This document shows, in pieces, positions 5,986 through 9,272 of a stretch of DNA of 9,272 nt. The notes under the pieces were generated by a model. It was not told the origin of the DNA. It did no database searches and saw only the letters and a list, made by a program, of their open reading frames with translations. Each line of letters starts with the position of its first letter. Position 1 is the first letter of the stretch. This DNA comes from Deltaproteobacteria bacterium (GTDB taxonomy: Bacteria; Myxococcota_A; UBA9042; DTJE01), in NCBI GenBank assembly GCA_013151875.1, contig JAADHL010000362.1, positions 1 to 9,272 on the forward strand. Direction: 5' to 3'. Both the position numbers and the translations under genes were made by a program.

Positions 5986-8346
5986 TCACCAATCCAACTC
6001 CTGCGGGGACTCATCCCCCTCGCTCAGACCATAGAACCTATCGGCCGCCAAGGCACCGAATGCCTGCACATTTCCAGAGGGCCATCGGACTTGAACGCCA
6101 CTCACATGGTCAGCCGCGCCGAGCCCGAAATGCTGCACCAGGGTGGATCCCATACCATTGTGGCTCCTGCCCGCCTTGACCTCCCGCATCTGAGTAGTCT
6201 CGCCGGTCGTGACCATTACCCAGGCCCCGATCGCGGACCTGTTCGATGGCTTTCCCTCCAGCCGAAACGCCACGAAATGATTGTCCTGCCCGACCAGATT
6301 TTCGTACACGTAGGGGATTCCGCCCTCGCGCCTGGAAACCGCCAGCAGGTCCAAGTCCCCGTCGTGGTCCAGATCGCTCCAGGTGTTCGACTGGCACTCG
6401 TGGACCGAAATTCCCGTGAAATACGTTATCTCCGCGAAGGTCCCGTCCTTTTTCTGCCGGTACAGCCGCGCGTAATGGTGGGGATAAACAGGGCATGTGA
6501 ACAGGTCCAGACGCCCATCGTTGTCGAAATCCACGAAAGTGCCGTCAATGTCCCCTTCGTCATAGATGATGCCGGCTTCCCCGGTGATCACATCGAATTT
6601 CGGCTCATCGCCACCCAGGTTCCGGTACAACACGGACCTGTCGGACCAAGGCTGGTAACGTGGGTGCGCGATGTTTGCCACGAACAGGTCCAGATCCCCG
6701 TCGTTGTCAATGTCGCCCCAGTCCCCGCCGAACCCGTTGCCGCCGCTGCCGTCCATCTGATCCACGACCACGTAATTCACGCCCGCGGCCTTGGCCCTGT
6801 TCGTGAACGTCCCATCCCCGTTGTTGCTCCACAGGGCGTTCGCGGCGTACCCATAATTGGCCACGTATATGTCCGGCAGGCCGTCCCCATTGTAATCGCC
6901 GGGCATTACCCCATAGCACGGGCTGGCCTTGAACGGCTCGGTGGGGATCCCTGCCTCGGCGGTTACGTCTTTGAAGGTCCCGTCGCCCACCCCCTTGAAC
7001 AGCTTGTCAGGGGACGCGCCGGGCTGAGGGTATTTCAGCAACCAGGCCCCAAGATACAGGTCCAGGAAACCGTCGCCGTCGTAATCGAACAGGGCGGCAG
7101 CTGCTACCGGGGCCTCGTAGCCGACCCCGTTTTCCGCAACCTCGGTGAATACCCCGGTACCGTCATTGAGAAAGACGGAACTGCGCTTGCCGTTGTCCTT
7201 GTCCATGTCGCTGAGGTTCACGTAGGCGCCGCCGAAGGCGTCCACGTCCCCGTCGTCGTCGATATCCGCGAACTGAGCCTGCGTTATCCCGGTGCCTACC
7301 AGCCCGCACCCGTCGCTGATGTCCTCGAAATGGAAAGCGCCGTTGTTCCTGAGCAGGAATTGCCCCCCGGTCGCCAGCTTACCGGTTTCGTCGTCCAGAG
7401 GCTGGCCCCCGCGTACCCCCAGCACATCGTCCCAACCATCACCATCCACGTCCCCGATGACCATGCGACCGGGCTTGCGCCCCGCGAACGCCGGCAGTTC
7501 GGAGGTACGGTCCGCAAACACCTTTTCTTCCACTTTGCAGATGTACTCTCCCTGCACTTCAACACCGTAGTCGTTCCCGTCGAACCCGCCCCATTTGAAT
7601 GCCTGGCCTTCCTTCTTCCACTGCTCGATCTGCTTTGCGTTCCAGTACATCGAGTGCGAGTCGTCGCCAGGGTCGTCGCCGGTGTCCAGGGCCAGGAACA
7701 TCCCGCCGTCCACATGATAGTAGACGACCCAGAACCGCGTTGGAGGTTCGACAACGAGGCCTTCACCAGACAGGTCCAGTACGTATGGCTGGGAAATGTC
7801 GGCTACCAGGATGTCCTTCGGCGGCACAAGGTCTGTTTCCTCGTCCGGGCGGCTGCCGCCGTAGTCACCCACGATCCGCACCTTGCCCGCCCCCGGCGTA
7901 CCCATGAAATGAAGCGTCACGCTTTCAACCCTGAACGGGTGCAGAGGCCTGAACTGCACTGCCTCCTTGTCACCTGGTTCCTGGGACGACACATGGTACT
8001 TCAGGTCCCCGTTGTGATAGCCGATGCTCACGGCCTCGCCAGGCGCGGCCGGGTCCATGTCGTGGCAAAAGGTGAACATGGCGGGATCGACACCCGGTTT
8101 CGTCGGCTGTGCGTCGTCGCCGCCATAGTCGGTGCCCTGGTCCGAGCCAGTCTCGCCTCCGGGATCCACTGCGGATTCGTCCATGGCGCTATCCGTGATA
8201 TCGGCCCTGTCGACCGCATCCAAGCCGCCGGGATCATCCGTGCCGGACGATGCACACGCAGAGATCCCAACCACCATCAAGGTCGCCAGCCCCAATAAGG
8301 CTGAATCGAATATCTCCGGCTGTCGCTTACCTGAATCAGTGCCCAC
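5986..8346 (-). CDS. FG-GAP/VCBS repeat lipoprotein with C-terminal ASPIC/UnbV domain
   Basis: The 786-residue product has a signal peptide (KR at 7-8, hydrophobic 16-29) and lipobox ISAC with Cys31. An acidic tether, rich in Asp/Gly/Ser, follows (32-88). Residues 90-270 form a strand-rich domain I cannot name. Seven Asp-rich calcium-loop repeats follow: DVDGDGWDD (299-307), DIDDDGDVD (361-369), DYDGDGFLD (421-429), DYNGDGLPD (484-492), DIDNDGDLD (545-553), DFDNDGRLD (606-614) and DLDHDGDLD (658-666). Seven repeats fit one seven-bladed beta-propeller. The C-terminus (about 690-765) matches ASPIC/UnbV: SNRSAIGAWV, REVKAGRSHN, HFGLG and VRWPSG. It is a surface-attached or periplasmic protein, presumably for binding or adhesion; the ligand is unknown. 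The start is GTG at 8346 with GGAG 7 nt upstream; the neighbouring ATG at 8348 is out of frame. The gene is divergent from the FHA-GAF gene. Confidence 0.92.
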   Translation of the reverse strand: MGTDSGKRQPEIFDSALLGLATLMVVGISACASSGTDDPGGLDAVDRADITDSAMDESAVDPGGETGSDQGTDYGGDDAQPTKPGVDPAMFTFCHDMDPAAPGEAVSIGYHNGDLKYHVSSQEPGDKEAVQFRPLHPFRVESVTLHFMGTPGAGKVRIVGDYGGSRPDEETDLVPPKDILVADISQPYVLDLSGEGLVVEPPTRFWVVYYHVDGGMFLALDTGDDPGDDSHSMYWNAKQIEQWKKEGQAFKWGGFDGNDYGVEVQGEYICKVEEKVFADRTSELPAFAGRKPGRMVIGDVDGDGWDDVLGVRGGQPLDDETGKLATGGQFLLRNNGAFHFEDISDGCGLVGTGITQAQFADIDDDGDVDAFGGAYVNLSDMDKDNGKRSSVFLNDGTGVFTEVAENGVGYEAPVAAAALFDYDGDGFLDLYLGAWLLKYPQPGASPDKLFKGVGDGTFKDVTAEAGIPTEPFKASPCYGVMPGDYNGDGLPDIYVANYGYAANALWSNNGDGTFTNRAKAAGVNYVVVDQMDGSGGNGFGGDWGDIDNDGDLDLFVANIAHPRYQPWSDRSVLYRNLGGDEPKFDVITGEAGIIYDEGDIDGTFVDFDNDGRLDLFTCPVYPHHYARLYRQKKDGTFAEITYFTGISVHECQSNTWSDLDHDGDLDLLAVSRREGGIPYVYENLVGQDNHFVAFRLEGKPSNRSAIGAWVMVTTGETTQMREVKAGRSHNGMGSTLVQHFGLGAADHVSGVQVRWPSGNVQAFGALAADRFYGLSEGDESPQELDW

Positions 8347-8372
8347 ATCACTGCTCCACTCGACTCCGACGA

Positions 8373-8401
8373 ATCGTAACGCGTCAGGAACGCATACTCA
8401 A
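8373..8401 (-). promoter_or_regulatory. Candidate sigma70 promoter of the FG-GAP lipoprotein gene
   Basis: On the minus strand TTGAGT (8401-8396) and TACGAT (8378-8373) are spaced by exactly 17 bp, each matching 4 of 6 consensus bases. Transcription would start near 8366, leaving a leader of about 20 nt that contains the GGAG site (8357-8354). Confidence 0.45.
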
Positions 8402-8407
8402 CGATGG

Positions 8408-8436
8408 TTGACCCAGTTGTGAGGGCGGCCTAGACT
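8408..8436 (+). promoter_or_regulatory. Candidate sigma70 promoter of the FHA-GAF gene
   Basis: TTGACC (8408-8413, 5 of 6 matches) and TAGACT (8431-8436, 4 of 6) are separated by exactly 17 bp. Transcription would begin near 8443, only about 23 nt before the ATG at 8466. The two opposing -35 boxes in this gap are 6 bp apart (8402-8407). Confidence 0.5.
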
Positions 8437-8465
8437 CAGTTGCAATCCAAGTCCGTCTGGTTTCA

Positions 8466-9272
8466 ATGATCGTGGTACTGACAGTAATCTCCGGCCGTGA
8501 AACCGGCAAAACCCGCGAGATAACGCGGGGTGGGGCAGTCACGATCGGCCGCTCGGAAGGGAACATGTTCCAGGTGGCAGAAAAAGGCGTCAGCCGCAGG
8601 CACTGTGCCGTCGAAAACAAAGGCAACCGTGTGATCCTGCGCGACCTGGGTTCCTCCAACGGCACTTTCGTGAACGATGAAAAGGTCAACGCATGCCTCC
8701 TCGAATCCGGCGACCGCATAGGCATCGGTCTGGCGGTCCTGAAAGTGACCATGAGGGGACAGGGATCGGGCGCTGTCCGTCGTCAGTCGTCTCTGGACCT
8801 CGTACAGGAGGGCCCCACCGGCGAATTCCGGCAACGGGTCGTAAACGTCGACAAGACCCAGCTTATGACCGCGCTGCCCGACATCCCGACCGGAAAGGCC
8901 GAGGAGGTAGTGCGGGCCCACGCCGGGCTCCAGGCCCTGTTCAAGGTGGGCGGCGCCATCAACGCGGCCGAGGACATGAGCGCGTTGTATGAAACCATCA
9001 TCGATTCAGTTCTGGAAGTAAGCGGCGCCGAGCGGGCCGCCCTCCTGATCAGGGACCCGGACAGCGGCAGCATAGAGCCGGCGGCTGTCCAGCGCTCGGG
9101 AAACGTGCCCGACTCCAACATCCAGGTCAGCAAAACGGTCGTGGAAGAGGTCATGGCCAAAGGAGTCAGCGCACTCAGCAACAACGCTCTGGACGACCCC
9201 AGGTTCACGAAAGGCGACAGCATCACGGACCAGAACATCAAGGCCGTCATGTGCGTGCCGGTAACGGGCAAG
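8466..9272 (+). CDS. FHA-GAF signalling protein (C-terminal part beyond the window)
   Basis: The visible 269 residues begin with a forkhead-associated domain (about 2-95). It carries the phosphothreonine-binding set IGRS (27-30), SRRH (43-46) and LGSSNGTFVN (61-70). A low-complexity linker (about 100-145) follows, then a GAF sensor domain from about 165 with AERAALLIRDP, ALSNNALDDPRF and VMCVPV. The reading frame is open to the last base. In related bacteria an FHA-GAF pair is commonly joined to an adenylate/guanylate cyclase, a sigma54 AAA+ activator or another output module; which one is not visible here. The protein is cytoplasmic and has no membrane segment in this part. No Shine-Dalgarno sequence precedes the ATG, but there is no upstream in-frame ATG or GTG after the TGA at 8409, and the FHA domain starts at once. 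Partner Ser/Thr kinases would be expected elsewhere. Confidence 0.92.
   Translation, partial: MIVVLTVISGRETGKTREITRGGAVTIGRSEGNMFQVAEKGVSRRHCAVENKGNRVILRDLGSSNGTFVNDEKVNACLLESGDRIGIGLAVLKVTMRGQGSGAVRRQSSLDLVQEGPTGEFRQRVVNVDKTQLMTALPDIPTGKAEEVVRAHAGLQALFKVGGAINAAEDMSALYETIIDSVLEVSGAERAALLIRDPDSGSIEPAAVQRSGNVPDSNIQVSKTVVEEVMAKGVSALSNNALDDPRFTKGDSITDQNIKAVMCVPVTGK

Noticed and set aside
5818..8298. An 826-codon open frame on the plus strand, opposite the FG-GAP gene.
   Set aside because: It is antisense to a gene with clear FG-GAP and ASPIC motifs over its whole length. The translation shows no domain, and long stop-free antisense frames are common in GC-rich DNA.
1..9272. Search for a defence system, toxin-antitoxin pair, prophage or biosynthetic cluster.
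   Set aside because: All six coding regions are accounted for by enzymes, lipoproteins and a signalling protein. No nuclease, transposase, integrase, toxin or assembly-line motif was seen.

Overview
The window is GC-rich bacterial DNA that reads like a Myxococcota or other former deltaproteobacterial genome, probably from an environmental or metagenomic source. The reasons are three large secreted lipoproteins, including a cysteine-rich mosaic with MopE-type and somatomedin-B-like modules and a seven-repeat FG-GAP/ASPIC protein. A cytoplasmic FHA-GAF signalling protein fits as well. The assignment rests on gene content and style only; no rRNA, tRNA or housekeeping marker is present.

Layout. 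Positions 1-908 (minus) hold the N-terminal two thirds of a MOFRL-family glycerate 2-kinase, cut by the window edge. A 172-bp divergent gap with short repeats follows. Positions 1081-2724 (plus) encode a 547-residue lipoprotein of unknown function. The 2725-3025 gap contains a 182-bp MITE-like element with perfect 13-bp terminal inverted repeats and a 5-bp AATAA target duplication, then a likely promoter. Positions 3026-5011 (plus) encode the 661-residue cysteine-rich modular lipoprotein. A short convergent gap carries an inverted repeat that may terminate both sides. Positions 5120-5881 (minus) encode a two-domain VOC (glyoxalase-fold) protein. A 104-bp gap packed with GC hairpins separates it from 5986-8346 (minus), a 786-residue FG-GAP/VCBS lipoprotein ending in an ASPIC/UnbV domain. 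A 119-bp gap with two back-to-back sigma70-like promoters follows. Position 8466 to the right edge (plus) holds the start of an FHA-GAF protein.

How the genes fit together. There is no clear operon linking them all: strands alternate and most genes appear to be transcribed alone. The shared theme is envelope or extracellular proteins: three lipoproteins, two with a long acidic tether after the lipidated cysteine, and all with presumed binding or enzymatic bodies exposed outside the inner membrane. The glycerate kinase and VOC protein look like ordinary cytoplasmic enzymes. I see no defence system, CRISPR array, integrase or full insertion sequence. The most unusual items are the MITE-like element, the bacterial somatomedin-B-like modules in a roughly 17 percent cysteine lipoprotein with poly-G tracts, and the hairpin cluster between the FG-GAP and VOC genes.
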